DNA of 64,000 bases, taken from Mesorhizobium sp. M2A.F.Ca.ET.046.03.2.1. Lineage in GTDB: Bacteria; Pseudomonadota; Alphaproteobacteria; Rhizobiales; Rhizobiaceae. The stretch's first letter is position 1. Each line of letters begins with the position of its first letter. The stretch is taken from the NCBI RefSeq assembly GCF_003952425.1, contig NZ_CP034449.1:3906001-3970000 (forward strand), read 5' to 3'. This document shows positions 9,938 to 19,911 of this stretch, piece after piece. A program made the position numbers and the translations under genes. The notes under the pieces were generated by a model. It saw nothing but the letters and a program-made list of their open reading frames with translations, did no database searches and had not been told where the DNA came from.

Positions 9938-10756
9938 ATGTTCAATACAGCAAGAATGGCTTTGTTTGCCGCGTTGCTCGCGGGAGTGGCCGGACCGGCG
10001 CTCGCCGCCGACTTCGCGGAGCCGCCTCCGGTCGAGGAGGCGCCGCCGCCGGTTGTCGAGGCTCAACCGGTCGATGTCGGCGGTTGGTACATCCGCGGCG
10101 ATATCGACTACCACTGGTCGAATTTGGACAGCATCGATTACATCACCTACGGCCCACCGCCCGGCACCAACGATTTCGATTTCGGCGACCTAAAGGGCGG
10201 GTTCTCGCTCGGCGCCGGCGTCGGCTACAAGATCAACGATTACTTGCGTACGGATCTGACTGCCGACTACTGGTTCAAGTCGGACTTCAACGGCCAGACC
10301 TCGGATCTGATCACGACATCGACCGAAGAGTCGAGCATGAGCGCTCTGCTTCTGCTTGCAAATGCCTATGTGGATATCGGCACGTGGAACGGCGTCACCC
10401 CTTATATCGGCGCTGGCATCGGTGGTGCGCATGTCAAGTGGGACACGGTCCATGACCCAAACACCACCGAAACCAACCCCGGGTCGTCCAACTGGCGCTT
10501 CGCCTACGCGCTTATGGCCGGCGCTTCCTACTGCCTCACGGACAAGGTCATCCTCGATGCCGGCTACCGCTTCACTCACATCGAGGGTGGGCGCATGTTC
10601 GAATTCGATACGACCAGCTCCGGACCGGGTTTCGACCACGGCATCAACACGCATGAAGTGCGCGGCGGTCTGCGCTATCAGTTCGGCGGCAATAATGGCT
10701 GCGCCGCGCCGGTGGTCGCCTATCAGCCTGAGCCGGAACCGATCTACACCAAGTAG
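9938..10756 (+). CDS. Outer-membrane beta-barrel protein (Omp25/Omp31-like)
   Basis: 272 aa. A signal peptide (about 1-23, ending ALA) is followed by a Pro/Glu-rich stretch and then an eight-stranded-barrel-like pattern of alternating Gly and aromatic residues (GGWYIRGDIDYHW, GAGVGYKINDYLRTDLTADYW, GVTPYIGAGIG, GLRYQFGG). This is the porin-like opacity/Omp25 type common in Rhizobiales outer membranes. The C-terminus extends past the last strand with a cysteine and a YQPEPEPIY tail instead of a terminal Phe/Trp, which is a little unusual. The start is supported by AGGGG 7 nt upstream. It is a paralogue of the gene at 10953, and both have CtrA-type sites. Confidence 0.85.
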   Translation: MFNTARMALFAALLAGVAGPALAADFAEPPPVEEAPPPVVEAQPVDVGGWYIRGDIDYHWSNLDSIDYITYGPPPGTNDFDFGDLKGGFSLGAGVGYKINDYLRTDLTADYWFKSDFNGQTSDLITTSTEESSMSALLLLANAYVDIGTWNGVTPYIGAGIGGAHVKWDTVHDPNTTETNPGSSNWRFAYALMAGASYCLTDKVILDAGYRFTHIEGGRMFEFDTTSSGPGFDHGINTHEVRGGLRYQFGGNNGCAAPVVAYQPEPEPIYTK

Positions 10757-10777
10757 AACTGGCGCATCCGAAGTTCG

Positions 10778-10804
10778 ACCGCCCGGCATCAGCCGGGCGG
10801 TTTT
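10778..10804 (+). terminator. Intrinsic terminator after the first outer-membrane gene
   Basis: 10-bp stem ACCGCCCGGC / GCCGGGCGGT with loop ATCA, followed by TTTT. Confidence 0.8.
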
Positions 10805-10862
10805 CGTTTGTGCGCGGCGGGTGAAATTTCATCGAAATCAATTCGGTAACTCTCTGTTAGCC

Positions 10863-10877
10863 TTAACCGGCACTTAA
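10863..10877 (+). promoter_or_regulatory. CtrA-type site upstream of the second outer-membrane gene
   Basis: TTAA (10863-10866), seven bases, TTAA (10874-10877), then CC: a full TTAA-N7-TTAA match, 76 bp before the ATG at 10953. A further GTTAAC lies at about 10885. Confidence 0.6.
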
Positions 10878-10952
10878 CCACTATGGTTAACAATGGCTGC
10901 TTGAAACGGCGCCCGCGTTCGCGGCTGGCGCCAATCTCGGGAGCCGGGGACC

Positions 10953-11732
10953 ATGACATCCAGATCGCGTATCGCGTCAGCTCTTGCCGCAACCATCCTG
11001 TTGCCGATGACGCCGGCGCTCGCGGCCGACTACGATCCGCCGATCTATGTCGACCAGGCGCCGGACTACCAGCCGGTCGAGGTCGGCTCGGGCTGGTATC
11101 TGCGCGGGGACGTCGCCTATCTGCCGCAGGAGACCTTCGACAACGGGGATTTCACCTTCCCGTCAGCGATCGACAACGAAAGCTTCAGCGAGGGCGAGGA
11201 CGCGTATTTCGCGAGCATCGGCTTCGGCTATCATTTCAACGATTACCTTCGCGCCGATCTCAACCTGGGCTATCTGCCCGGCAATCACGTCAGCGTAAGC
11301 TATGACGATTCAGCGGTCGCACCGGCGGGAACGGCGATCCTGGGCTCGGGAAATGTGAAGAACTACGCGTTCTCCGGTATTCTCAATGGTTATGTCGATC
11401 TGGGCACCTATGTCGGGATCACGCCCTATGTCGGCGCCGGCATTGGTTTGGTTCGGACGACAAGCAAGCTTTCGGCCTCATACACAGACAGCGCCGACTC
11501 CTCCAACGATTTCGTCCTGAGCAGCAACAAAAACCAATACTCGCTCGCCTATACGCTCAATGCGGGCCTTGCATACCAAGTGACCAAGAATGTTCTTGTC
11601 GACCTCGGCTACCAGTATTTCTCCGCCCCCAATGCGGAATATGTGGCCGCCGAGAGCCTGACCTCCTATCCCACCCGTAAGGGGATCAGCAACCACCAGA
11701 TCAAATTCGGCCTGCGCTACGACCTCTGGTAA
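10953..11732 (+). CDS. Outer-membrane beta-barrel protein, paralogue
   Basis: 259 aa with a signal peptide ending ALAA (about residue 25) and an acidic stretch, then barrel strands with alternating aromatic/Gly pattern (GSGWYLRGDVAYLP, SIGFGYHFNDYLRADLNLGYLPG, GITPYVGAGIGLV, VLVDLGYQYFSAP). It ends GLRYDLW, the terminal aromatic residue expected for BAM-dependent insertion. It shares layout with the protein at 9938 (FNDYLRADL versus INDYLRTDL), so the two are duplicates. It is separated from the first by a terminator and has its own CtrA-type site, so it is a separate transcription unit. Confidence 0.87.
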   Translation: MTSRSRIASALAATILLPMTPALAADYDPPIYVDQAPDYQPVEVGSGWYLRGDVAYLPQETFDNGDFTFPSAIDNESFSEGEDAYFASIGFGYHFNDYLRADLNLGYLPGNHVSVSYDDSAVAPAGTAILGSGNVKNYAFSGILNGYVDLGTYVGITPYVGAGIGLVRTTSKLSASYTDSADSSNDFVLSSNKNQYSLAYTLNAGLAYQVTKNVLVDLGYQYFSAPNAEYVAAESLTSYPTRKGISNHQIKFGLRYDLW

Positions 11733-11872
11733 AGCGAAGCGGGTCACGAAATGCCACGGCGGGCCCAACGGCTCGCCGTTTTCATTTCGGGGCGCGCCGG
11801 GTGGAAGGGAATATCCCAACAACGACAAAAACTTTGCTCTTGACGCCGAAAGGCTGAAAGCATATCGCCGTC

Positions 11873-11924
11873 CGTGGGCCACCCCTCCCCAACGAGGGGC
11901 CACTATCTGGAAGGATAGACCACG
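11873..11924 (+). promoter_or_regulatory. Structured serC leader (resembles the alphaproteobacterial serC RNA motif)
   Basis: Three helices form a closed multi-branch structure ending at the start codon. P1 is CGTGG (11873-11877) with CCACG (11920-11924). P2 is CCCCTC (11882-11887) with GAGGGG (11894-11899). P3 is CTATC (11903-11907) with GATAG (11914-11918). The Shine-Dalgarno sequence GGAAGGA spans the P3 loop and stem, so folding would control ribosome access. From memory this matches the conserved serC RNA described upstream of serC-serA in alphaproteobacteria. A TTGACG box at 11840-11845 may be the -35 element. Confidence 0.7.
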
Positions 11925-13100
11925 ATGACGACACCTACCAAGCCCGGACTCCGTCCGGCAAACCCCAATTTCTCCTCAGGTCCCTGCGCAAAACGTCCCG
12001 GCTGGTCGGCCGAGGCGCTCTCTAAGGCCGCGCTCGGACGCTCCCACCGCGCCAAGATCGGCAAGAGCAAGCTCGAACAGGCGATCGAGCTGACGCGCGA
12101 CATCCTCAAGGTTCCCGCGAACTATCGCATCGGCATCGTGCCGGCGTCGGACACCGGCGCGGTCGAGATGGCGCTGTGGTCGCTGCTCGGCGAGCGCGGC
12201 GTCGACATGGTCGCCTGGGAGAGCTTCGGCTTCGGCTGGGTGACGGATGTCGTCAAGCAGCTCAAGCTCGCCGACGTGCGCAAGTTCGAGGCCGGCTACG
12301 GCCAACTGCCCGACCTCAAGCAGATCGATTTCGATCGCGACGTGGTCTTCACCTGGAACGGCACGACCTCGGGCGTGCGCGTGCCGAACGGCGATTTCAT
12401 TCCCGCGGACCGCAAGGGCTTGACCATCTGCGACGCGACGTCGGCTGCCTTCGCGCAAAGGCTCGACTTTGAAAAACTCGATGTCGTCACCTTCTCCTGG
12501 CAGAAGGTGCTGGGCGGCGAAGGCGCGCACGGCATGCTGATCCTGTCGCCCCGCGCCGTCGAGCGGCTGGAGACCTACAAGCCAGCCTGGCCGCTGCCGA
12601 AGATCTTCCGCCTGACCTCGGGCGGCAAGCTGATCGAGGGCATCTTCAAGGGCGAGACCATCAACACGCCGTCGATGCTGTGCGTCGAGGATTATCTCGA
12701 TGCGCTGCACTGGGCGAAGTCGATCGGCGGCTTGGAAGCGCTGATTGCCCGCGCCGACGCCAATGCCGCGGTGCTCGACCGGTTCGTTGGCAAGTCGTCG
12801 TGGCTCGGCCATCTGGCCGTCGATCCGGCAACGCGCTCGAACACGTCCGTGTGCCTGTCCTTCACCGATCCGGATATCGCGGCGCTCGATGCCGACGGTC
12901 AGGCGGCTTTCGCCAAGGGCCTCGTCTCGGCGCTCGACAAGGAAGGTGTCGCCTACGACATCGGCTCCTATCGCGACGCGCCGCCCGGGCTGCGCATCTG
13001 GTGCGGCGCCACCGTCGAGACCGCCGATCTCGAAGCGCTTCTGCCCTGGCTCGACTGGGCCTTCGCCGCGCAGAAGGCGTCGCTCAAGGCGGCGGCCTGA
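11925..13100 (+). CDS. serC: Phosphoserine aminotransferase SerC
   Basis: Pyridoxal-phosphate enzyme of serine biosynthesis (3-phosphohydroxypyruvate plus glutamate to phosphoserine), cytoplasmic. 391 aa, matching the longer alphaproteobacterial form. N-terminal [15 protein letters not shown] is characteristic; the PLP lysine is K194 in [15 protein letters not shown]. The ATG directly follows the closing helix of the leader RNA. serA follows 66 nt downstream, giving the first two dedicated steps of the pathway in one operon. Confidence 0.95.
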   Translation: MTTPTKPGLRPANPNFSSGPCAKRPGWSAEALSKAALGRSHRAKIGKSKLEQAIELTRDILKVPANYRIGIVPASDTGAVEMALWSLLGERGVDMVAWESFGFGWVTDVVKQLKLADVRKFEAGYGQLPDLKQIDFDRDVVFTWNGTTSGVRVPNGDFIPADRKGLTICDATSAAFAQRLDFEKLDVVTFSWQKVLGGEGAHGMLILSPRAVERLETYKPAWPLPKIFRLTSGGKLIEGIFKGETINTPSMLCVEDYLDALHWAKSIGGLEALIARADANAAVLDRFVGKSSWLGHLAVDPATRSNTSVCLSFTDPDIAALDADGQAAFAKGLVSALDKEGVAYDIGSYRDAPPGLRIWCGATVETADLEALLPWLDWAFAAQKASLKAAA

Positions 13101-13166
13101 AATCCGTGGCGGCCTGCGGGCCGCCACCATTTCCCGACACATCCAATTCCCTTCAAGGAGGCCGTG

Positions 13167-14768
13167 ATGGCGCCCCGCGTTCTCGTTTCGGATAAACTTT
13201 CAACCACCGCCGTGCAGGTCTTCAAGGATCGCGGCATCGAGGTCGACTACCTGCCCGACCTCGGCAAGGACAAGGAAAAGCTGCTCGAGGTGATCGACCA
13301 GTATGACGGCCTCGCCATCCGCTCGGCGACCAAGGTCACCGAGAAGCTGATCAATGCGGCAACCAGGCTCAAGGTCGTCGGCCGCGCCGGCATCGGCGTC
13401 GACAATGTCGATATCCCGGCCGCCAGCCGCAAGGGCATCATCGTGATGAACACGCCCTTCGGCAATTCGATCACCACGGCCGAGCATGCGGTGGCGATGA
13501 TCTTCGCGCTGGCGCGGCAGATCCCGGAAGCCAATGCCTCGACCCATGCCGGAAAATGGGAAAAGAACCGCTTCATGGGCGTCGAGATCACTAGCAAGAC
13601 GCTGGGCGTGATCGGGTGCGGCAATATCGGCTCGATCGTCGCCACGCGCGGCGTCGGATTGAAGATGCATGTGATCGCCTTCGACCCGTTCCTGTCGGAC
13701 AGCCGCGCCGAGGAGCTCGGCGTCCAGAAGGTCGAGCTCGACGAGCTTTTCGCCCGCGCCGACTTCATCACGCTGCACACGCCGCTGACCGAGAAGACGC
13801 GCAACATCATCGACGCGGCCGCGATCGCCAAGATGAAGGACGGCGTGCGCATCATCAATTGCGCGCGCGGCGGCCTGGTCGTCGAGGCCGATCTGATCGC
13901 GGCGCTGAAGAGCGGCAAGGTGGCGGGCGCGGGCATCGACGTATTCGAGGTCGAGCCGGCGGAGAACAACCCGCTGTTCGGCATGGAGAATGTCGTGGCG
14001 ACACCGCATCTCGGCGCCTCGACCACCGAGGCTCAGGAGAATGTCGCGCTGCAGGTCGCCGAGCAGATGAGCGACTATCTCATCAATGGCGCCGTCTCCA
14101 ACGCCATCAACATGCCTTCGATCACCGCGGAGGAGGCGCCGCGGCTGAAACCGTTCGTCAAGCTCGCCGAGGTGCTCGGCGCCTTCGTCGGTCAGGTCAC
14201 CGAGGATCCGATCAAGGAGGTCGAGATCCTGTTCGATGGCTCGACCGCGACGATGAACACCCGCGCGCTGGTGAGCGCCGCCCTTGCCGGCCTGATCCGG
14301 CCGCAGGTCTCCGACGTCAACATGGTGTCGGCGCCGATCATGGTGAAGGAGCGCGGCATCATCGTCGCCGAGGTCAAGCGCGACAAGTCGGGCGTGTTCG
14401 ACGGCTATATCAAGCTGACGGTCAAGACCGAGCACATGACGCGCTCGATCGCCGGCACCTGCTTCTCCGACGGCAAGCCGCGCTTCATCCAGATCAAGGG
14501 CATCAATCTCGACGCCGAAGTCGGCCAGCACATGCTCTACACGACCAATGCCGACGCGCCTGGCATCATCGGCCTGCTCGGCACGGTGTGCGGCGAGAAC
14601 GGCGTCAACATCGCCAATTTCCAGCTCGGCCGCAACCGGCCGGGCGGCGATGCCATCGCGCTGCTTTATCTCGACGCGCCGTTCCCGGAAAAGGTGCTGG
14701 AGCAGGTGCGCGCGCACAAGTCGATCGACTCGGCCAAGCGGCTGCGCTTCGACGTCGGCGCCGAGTGA
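13167..14768 (+). CDS. serA: D-3-phosphoglycerate dehydrogenase SerA
   Basis: NAD-dependent first enzyme of serine biosynthesis, 533 aa, the long type with an intervening (ASB) domain and a C-terminal ACT domain that normally senses serine. The NAD-binding motif GCGNIG is at residues 150-155; INCARGG and the catalytic-His region ATPHLGAS follow. The ACT domain covers roughly the last 75 residues (from TTNADAPGIIGLLG). The ATG at 13167 is preferred over the in-frame GTG at 13164 because it is correctly spaced from AAGGAGG (13155-13161). It is the second gene of the serCA operon. Confidence 0.95.
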   Translation: MAPRVLVSDKLSTTAVQVFKDRGIEVDYLPDLGKDKEKLLEVIDQYDGLAIRSATKVTEKLINAATRLKVVGRAGIGVDNVDIPAASRKGIIVMNTPFGNSITTAEHAVAMIFALARQIPEANASTHAGKWEKNRFMGVEITSKTLGVIGCGNIGSIVATRGVGLKMHVIAFDPFLSDSRAEELGVQKVELDELFARADFITLHTPLTEKTRNIIDAAAIAKMKDGVRIINCARGGLVVEADLIAALKSGKVAGAGIDVFEVEPAENNPLFGMENVVATPHLGASTTEAQENVALQVAEQMSDYLINGAVSNAINMPSITAEEAPRLKPFVKLAEVLGAFVGQVTEDPIKEVEILFDGSTATMNTRALVSAALAGLIRPQVSDVNMVSAPIMVKERGIIVAEVKRDKSGVFDGYIKLTVKTEHMTRSIAGTCFSDGKPRFIQIKGINLDAEVGQHMLYTTNADAPGIIGLLGTVCGENGVNIANFQLGRNRPGGDAIALLYLDAPFPEKVLEQVRAHKSIDSAKRLRFDVGAE

Positions 14769-14783
14769 ACGTTGAAAATGAAG

Positions 14784-14814
14784 ACGCCCCGCCTGCATCG
14801 TCAGGCGAGGCGTT
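14784..14814. terminator. Possible terminator hairpin between convergent serA and the EamA gene
   Basis: ACGCC and GCCTG pair with CAGGC and GGCGT around a CATCGT loop, with small internal mismatches. No long T run follows on the serA side, so termination is uncertain. It lies between convergent genes. Confidence 0.4.
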
Positions 14815-14861
14815 GATAGTACAGCCATCGCCAACGGCTGCTTGACGCGTGGCGGGAGATA

Positions 14862-15761
14862 TCATCCCGCCTGCAGTGCCGCTCTGCTGCCGCTGTATTC
14901 GGCAAGGGCAATGCCGCCGAGGACAAGAGCCAGCGCGAAGGCCTGATAGGGCTGAAACTGCTCGCCGACGATCAGCACCGAAAGCAGCGTGCCGAAGATC
15001 GGTACCAGGTTGATGAACAGCCCGGCGCGGTTGGCGCCGATCAGCTCGTTGCCCTTGATGTAGAGAACCTGCGAGACGACCGAGGCGCCGAGGGCCGTAT
15101 AGAGGGTGAGCGCCCATCCGCTTGCGTCCGGCATGACGGCGCGGCCGGCCGCGACCTCCCAGATGACGAAGGGCAGGGAAATCAGCAGCGCGGCGATCGA
15201 CAGCGCCAGCATGAAACTCTGCCAGCGGATTGCGGGCCTGAGGCGCAGCCCCACCGAATAGAGGCTGTAGCAAAGCACCGCCACAAGCATGATGGCGTCG
15301 CCGAAGTTGAGGTCGAGCTTCAAGAGCTGACCGAGGTCGCCATGGCTTGCGGTCAGCGCGACGCCGACGATGGTGAGCACGACGCCGACGATCTGCAGAG
15401 GCCGCACGCGCAGCCGGAAGAACATGAAATTGGCAAGGATGATGACGATCGGGATGGCCGCCTGCTCGATCGAGACGTTGATGGCGGTCGTGTAGTTGAG
15501 CGCGGTGTAGAAGATGACATTGAAGATGGTGAAGCCGCACGCGCCGAGGCCGGCAAGCAGTTTCCAGTGGCTGCGCACTTCGGGCCAGTCCTCACGCAGT
15601 GTCCGCCAGCCGACAGGCAGCAGGATCAGCACCGCCATCACCCAGCGCAGGAACACCAGCATCATCGGCGAGACATGGCCGACGGCAAGCTTGCCCGCGA
15701 CCGAATTGCCGCCCCACAACAGCATGGTCGACAGCAGGAACAGATAGGCGGCTCGGTGCAT
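14862..15761 (-). CDS. EamA-family (drug/metabolite transporter superfamily) permease
   Basis: Inner-membrane protein of 299 aa with about ten hydrophobic segments in two duplicated EamA halves. The first begins LFLLSTMLLWGGNSVAGKLA, the second FGDAIMLVAVLCYSLYSVGLR. These proteins export small metabolites such as amino acids, but substrate cannot be read from sequence. Each half keeps the family pattern of W/GxN in the first helix and a proline-rich E-x-P-x3-I helix (SIEQAAIPIVIIL). It is transcribed toward serA and away from purA. Confidence 0.85.
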   Translation of the reverse strand: MHRAAYLFLLSTMLLWGGNSVAGKLAVGHVSPMMLVFLRWVMAVLILLPVGWRTLREDWPEVRSHWKLLAGLGACGFTIFNVIFYTALNYTTAINVSIEQAAIPIVIILANFMFFRLRVRPLQIVGVVLTIVGVALTASHGDLGQLLKLDLNFGDAIMLVAVLCYSLYSVGLRLRPAIRWQSFMLALSIAALLISLPFVIWEVAAGRAVMPDASGWALTLYTALGASVVSQVLYIKGNELIGANRAGLFINLVPIFGTLLSVLIVGEQFQPYQAFALALVLGGIALAEYSGSRAALQAG

Positions 15762-15901
15762 AAGGGATCGGCCTGCAGGAATGTTCGCGGGGTTCAGGCC
15801 GCCTAAAGTGGCGGCGGCGGCAAGTAAATGATGCGAAAGCTGGAATTTGTTATGCCTGATCGGGACGAGGCTTCGCCGGCATCGTCATGCCGATCCAACT
15901 C

Positions 15902-15953
15902 CTGGAGCATGATCGGGTTCCGAAAGCCGGCTCCCGCTTTTCAAATCATGTTC
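15902..15953. repeat. Palindromic GCATGAT repeat in the purA upstream region
   Basis: Inverted ends around CATGAT and ATCATG with TGGA / TCCA outer bases. The inner part GGGTTCCGAAAGCCGGC resembles the GATCATGC repeat at 39645-39690 and part of 27975-28080. The rest of the 15762-16057 gap shows no gene and presumably holds the divergent promoters of the EamA gene and purA. Confidence 0.6.
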
Positions 15954-16057
15954 CAGGGAAGGTTTCGGCGGCAAAGAAAGGGTCGCGCCGGCCGGCGCTT
16001 GACGCTATAGAGGCTGTCGTTTCAGGCCGCCCGCGCGGCATTTCAAGGGAAAAGAAC

Positions 16058-17356
<1,299 letters not shown>

Positions 17357-17425
17357 TTTCACAGCCCTTCCCGGCGTTACGGCTGATTTGCGGCCGGTGG
17401 GAAAAGAATGCAGGTCACCTGACGC

Positions 17426-19249
17426 ATGGCAGATTTCATCGCCGTTCTGAAAAAGACGATCGACAATCTCAGCGAGAACACGCCGGAGATGCGGTCGAAG
17501 GTCTATGACAAGGCGCGGGTGACAATCGACAAGAAGCTTGCCGATCGCGTTCCACCATTGGCGCCTTCGGTCGTGGATCAGCAGAAGCGCACGCTTGAAG
17601 ACGCCATCTCCAGCGTCGAGCGCAGTTATGCCAAAAGCGTTCCCGCCGCCGATCCGCTGGCGGAGCTGGAGCATATCTTCTCCTCCATCGACCGCAACAG
17701 GAACCAGCCGACCCACTCCCGCCAGCCGGCGCCGCCCGCGGCTGTGCCGGCGCCGGCTAAGCCGGACCCGTTCAAATCAGAACCCCTCAAGCCGACACCG
17801 GCGCCCGCCAGGGCCGAACCGTCCTGGCAAAGCGCGCCGAAGGCGGAGCCGGCGCCGCAAAACCCCGTGAAGACCGAGCCGGCCTGGCAAAGCACGGCAA
17901 GGACGGAGCCGAGCTGGCAGGCCGCGCCAGAGGCGGAGCCTGCCTGGCAGAAGGCGCCGCCACCGCCGATGCCGTCGCCGCGCGAGGACGATGTCGGCCT
18001 GGCGGGCATGGACGCCGCCGACGCCGAGGACGGCAGCGATGTCTTTGCCAATGACGAGCAGCCGGCGGCCGATACTTTCCAACGGCTGCGGCCTCAGCAG
18101 CCGCAGCGCAGGCGCGGCTATGGCGGCCTGATCGCTGCCGTCATCGCGCTTTTGGTGCTGGCCGGCGGCGGTTACGGCATATGGCTGAACAAGACTGCGT
18201 TCGGCTCGCTCTTTGGCCTTGGCGGCAGCGGCAACAAGACGGTCTCGACCGAGCCGCTGGTCAAGCCTGCTCCGGCCAAGCCTGCGACCGAGACGGCGGC
18301 CGCGCCGAGCCCAGCTCCGGCCGCTACAGGCGAGCCCGCCGACACGACCAAGTTCACGCAGCGCCTGACGCCCGAGGGCAAGGAGACCGATCCCGGTCCG
18401 GCTAGCGGACAGGCCACGATCGGCGAAGGCGAATCCGTCGCGGCGCTGACCTCGCGGCCGCCGCCCGCCCCGGCAACGGCGCCTGCGCCGACCGGTGCCG
18501 CGCCTGCGCCTGCCACGCAAACGCCTCCCGCTGCGGCGCCGACGACCGACGCGGCCAATCCGATGCCGCCGGCGGCTGGAACCGCACCGCCAACGGCTGA
18601 TGCGGCAACGACGCCCCCCGCCGCCGGAGCAACGCCACCCGCTGCAGCCACCGCGCCGGCCACACCCGCGCCGGCGACCGCCGAGGCGACCGTGCCGGTC
18701 GGACAGAAGGCGATCTTCTATGAGGAGCGCACCAGCACCCAGCAGGGCACGGCCGAGCCCGGCAGCATCGTCTGGTCGCTGGTCCAGGAATCGCCCGGCG
18801 GCGACCTGCCGCCGGAACCGGCGATCCGCGCCGAAGCGACGATCCCCGGCAAGAACATCCAGCTGCGCATGACGATCCGGCGCAACACCGACCAGACCCT
18901 GCCGGCCAGCCACATCATCGAGATGATTTTCCTGACGCCGGAAGGGTTTGACGGCGGCGGCGTCGACAACATCTTGCGCATCGCCATGAAGAGCTCGGAG
19001 CAGGACGCCGGCAGCCCGCTGATCGGCATCCCAGCCAAGATCGCCGACGGCTTCTTCCTCGTCGCGCTCAACGACACCAAGGCCGACGAGGACGCCAATC
19101 TGACGCTGCTTCGGGGACAGTCCTGGATCGACGTGCCGGTGGTCTACAAGACCGGGCGCCGCGCGCTGCTCACCATGGAAAAGGGCATCCCCGGCGAGAA
19201 GGTCTTCGAGGAGGCGCTGAAGGCCTGGGCGGCGAAGACGTCGGGGTGA
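17426..19249 (+). CDS. Unknown one-pass membrane protein with a low-complexity linker
   Basis: 607 aa that I do not recognise by name. Residues 1-90 form a helical cytoplasmic domain (MADFIAVLKKTIDNL, many charged residues). Residues 95-180 are Pro/Ala-rich with an EP-x-WQ motif repeated four times (EPSWQ/EPAWQ). A basic RRRGY precedes a single membrane helix at about 234-253. A Pro/Ala/Thr-rich stretch of about 170 residues follows. A conserved-looking C-terminal domain from about 435 (GQKAIFYEERTS ... VDVPVVYKTGRR-like end) would be periplasmic. It looks like a rhizobial envelope protein bridging the inner membrane. It begins 69 nt after purA and may share its transcript. Confidence 0.8.
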   Translation: MADFIAVLKKTIDNLSENTPEMRSKVYDKARVTIDKKLADRVPPLAPSVVDQQKRTLEDAISSVERSYAKSVPAADPLAELEHIFSSIDRNRNQPTHSRQPAPPAAVPAPAKPDPFKSEPLKPTPAPARAEPSWQSAPKAEPAPQNPVKTEPAWQSTARTEPSWQAAPEAEPAWQKAPPPPMPSPREDDVGLAGMDAADAEDGSDVFANDEQPAADTFQRLRPQQPQRRRGYGGLIAAVIALLVLAGGGYGIWLNKTAFGSLFGLGGSGNKTVSTEPLVKPAPAKPATETAAAPSPAPAATGEPADTTKFTQRLTPEGKETDPGPASGQATIGEGESVAALTSRPPPAPATAPAPTGAAPAPATQTPPAAAPTTDAANPMPPAAGTAPPTADAATTPPAAGATPPAAATAPATPAPATAEATVPVGQKAIFYEERTSTQQGTAEPGSIVWSLVQESPGGDLPPEPAIRAEATIPGKNIQLRMTIRRNTDQTLPASHIIEMIFLTPEGFDGGGVDNILRIAMKSSEQDAGSPLIGIPAKIADGFFLVALNDTKADEDANLTLLRGQSWIDVPVVYKTGRRALLTMEKGIPGEKVFEEALKAWAAKTSG

Positions 19250-19252
19250 TGA

Positions 19253-19295
19253 GCAATTCCAGGAAAAGTGTGAGCCGTTTTCCGTCCGGAATTGC
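19253..19295. repeat. Nested palindromic repeat GCAATTCC ... GGAATTGC
   Basis: Outer arms GCAATTCC (19253-19260) and GGAATTGC (19288-19295), inner arms GGAAAA (19262-19267) and TTTTCC (19278-19283). It resembles the widespread rhizobial intergenic hairpin and may act as a terminator between convergent genes. Confidence 0.65.
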
Positions 19296-19309
19296 GTAAG
19301 GCAGGCGCC

Positions 19310-19609
19310 TTAAAAGCCTTGAAAGAGCATATCGAGCGCCGCCACGATATCGTCGTGGCGGCTCATGAGATTGGTTCGATTTTCGCCGAGTTCGGTTGCG
19401 GCAACCGTCGCGATTAGGTGGGTGGCCATCACCATCTTCCGGCCGTTGATCTCAAATACCGGATGCAGCTTGCGCATTGGCGAAGGCGCCGAGGTCAGTG
19501 GCAGAAGCGGAACGACCACCCGCGTCTTGAAGTGGTCGAGCAGGTCGGACTGAACGTCGAGCAGATAGCCGCCTTCGATGCCGCTGGCGAAGACGTCATA
19601 GCGCGCCAT
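19310..19609 (-). CDS. ccdB: CcdB-type toxin (DNA gyrase inhibitor family)
   Basis: 99 aa, close to the 101 aa of F-plasmid CcdB. The family pattern is clear: YLLDVQSDLLD, VVVPLLPL, LHPVFEINGRKMVM and a final helix HDDIVAALDMLFQGF. In the F-plasmid toxin the last three residues (Trp-Gly-Ile) are needed for gyrase poisoning; here they are Gln97-Gly98-Phe99, so Trp is lost. Whether it is still toxic cannot be told. The start at 19609 overlaps the antitoxin stop (TGATG), as expected for a coupled ccdAB pair. Confidence 0.88.
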   Translation of the reverse strand: MARYDVFASGIEGGYLLDVQSDLLDHFKTRVVVPLLPLTSAPSPMRKLHPVFEINGRKMVMATHLIATVAATELGENRTNLMSRHDDIVAALDMLFQGF

Positions 19610-19851
19610 CAGAATTGCCGATGTTCGGCGAGTGGGATGCCGTGCTTGTCGACATAGTCGTTCCAAGCGTCTATCGTCGCACGGTTCTCAAGCTTCCATA
19701 GCCGCGTTTTTTCCGCAGCAACCGCTTCCGATATACCGGCCTCCGCAGCCCGTGATACATTCACGTTGAGCCCCTTGGCTTCCGCCATGAGCTGCGAATC
19801 GATCGACAGATTAGCTGGCTGGCGATTTGCGTTCGTTGCAATCTTGCGCAT
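19609..19851 (-). CDS. ccdA: CcdA-type antitoxin
   Basis: 80 aa. The N-terminal half (MRKIATNANRQPANLSIDSQLMAEAKGL) is the ribbon-helix-helix DNA-binding part; the C-terminal half (EKTRLWKLENRATIDAWNDYVDKHG) matches the CcdB-neutralising tail with its R-x-W-x2-EN pattern. The start at 19851 is favoured by GAGGTGA (19856-19862) upstream; an in-frame ATG at 19887 would place the start inside the predicted operator. It neutralises CcdB and probably represses the pair. Confidence 0.87.
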   Translation of the reverse strand: MRKIATNANRQPANLSIDSQLMAEAKGLNVNVSRAAEAGISEAVAAEKTRLWKLENRATIDAWNDYVDKHGIPLAEHRQF

Positions 19852-19866
19852 GACAGTCACCTCGAC

Positions 19867-19887
19867 ATGCGCATACTTTATGCGCAT
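19867..19887 (-). promoter_or_regulatory. Probable ccdAB operator
   Basis: Perfect inverted repeat ATGCGCATA / TATGCGCAT with a 3-base spacer, 16 bp upstream of ccdA. CcdA-CcdB complexes bind palindromes in their own promoter in known systems, so this is the natural autoregulation site. Confidence 0.65.
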
Positions 19888-19911
19888 CGGTGCGTCAGCG
19901 CAATGAGGGTG

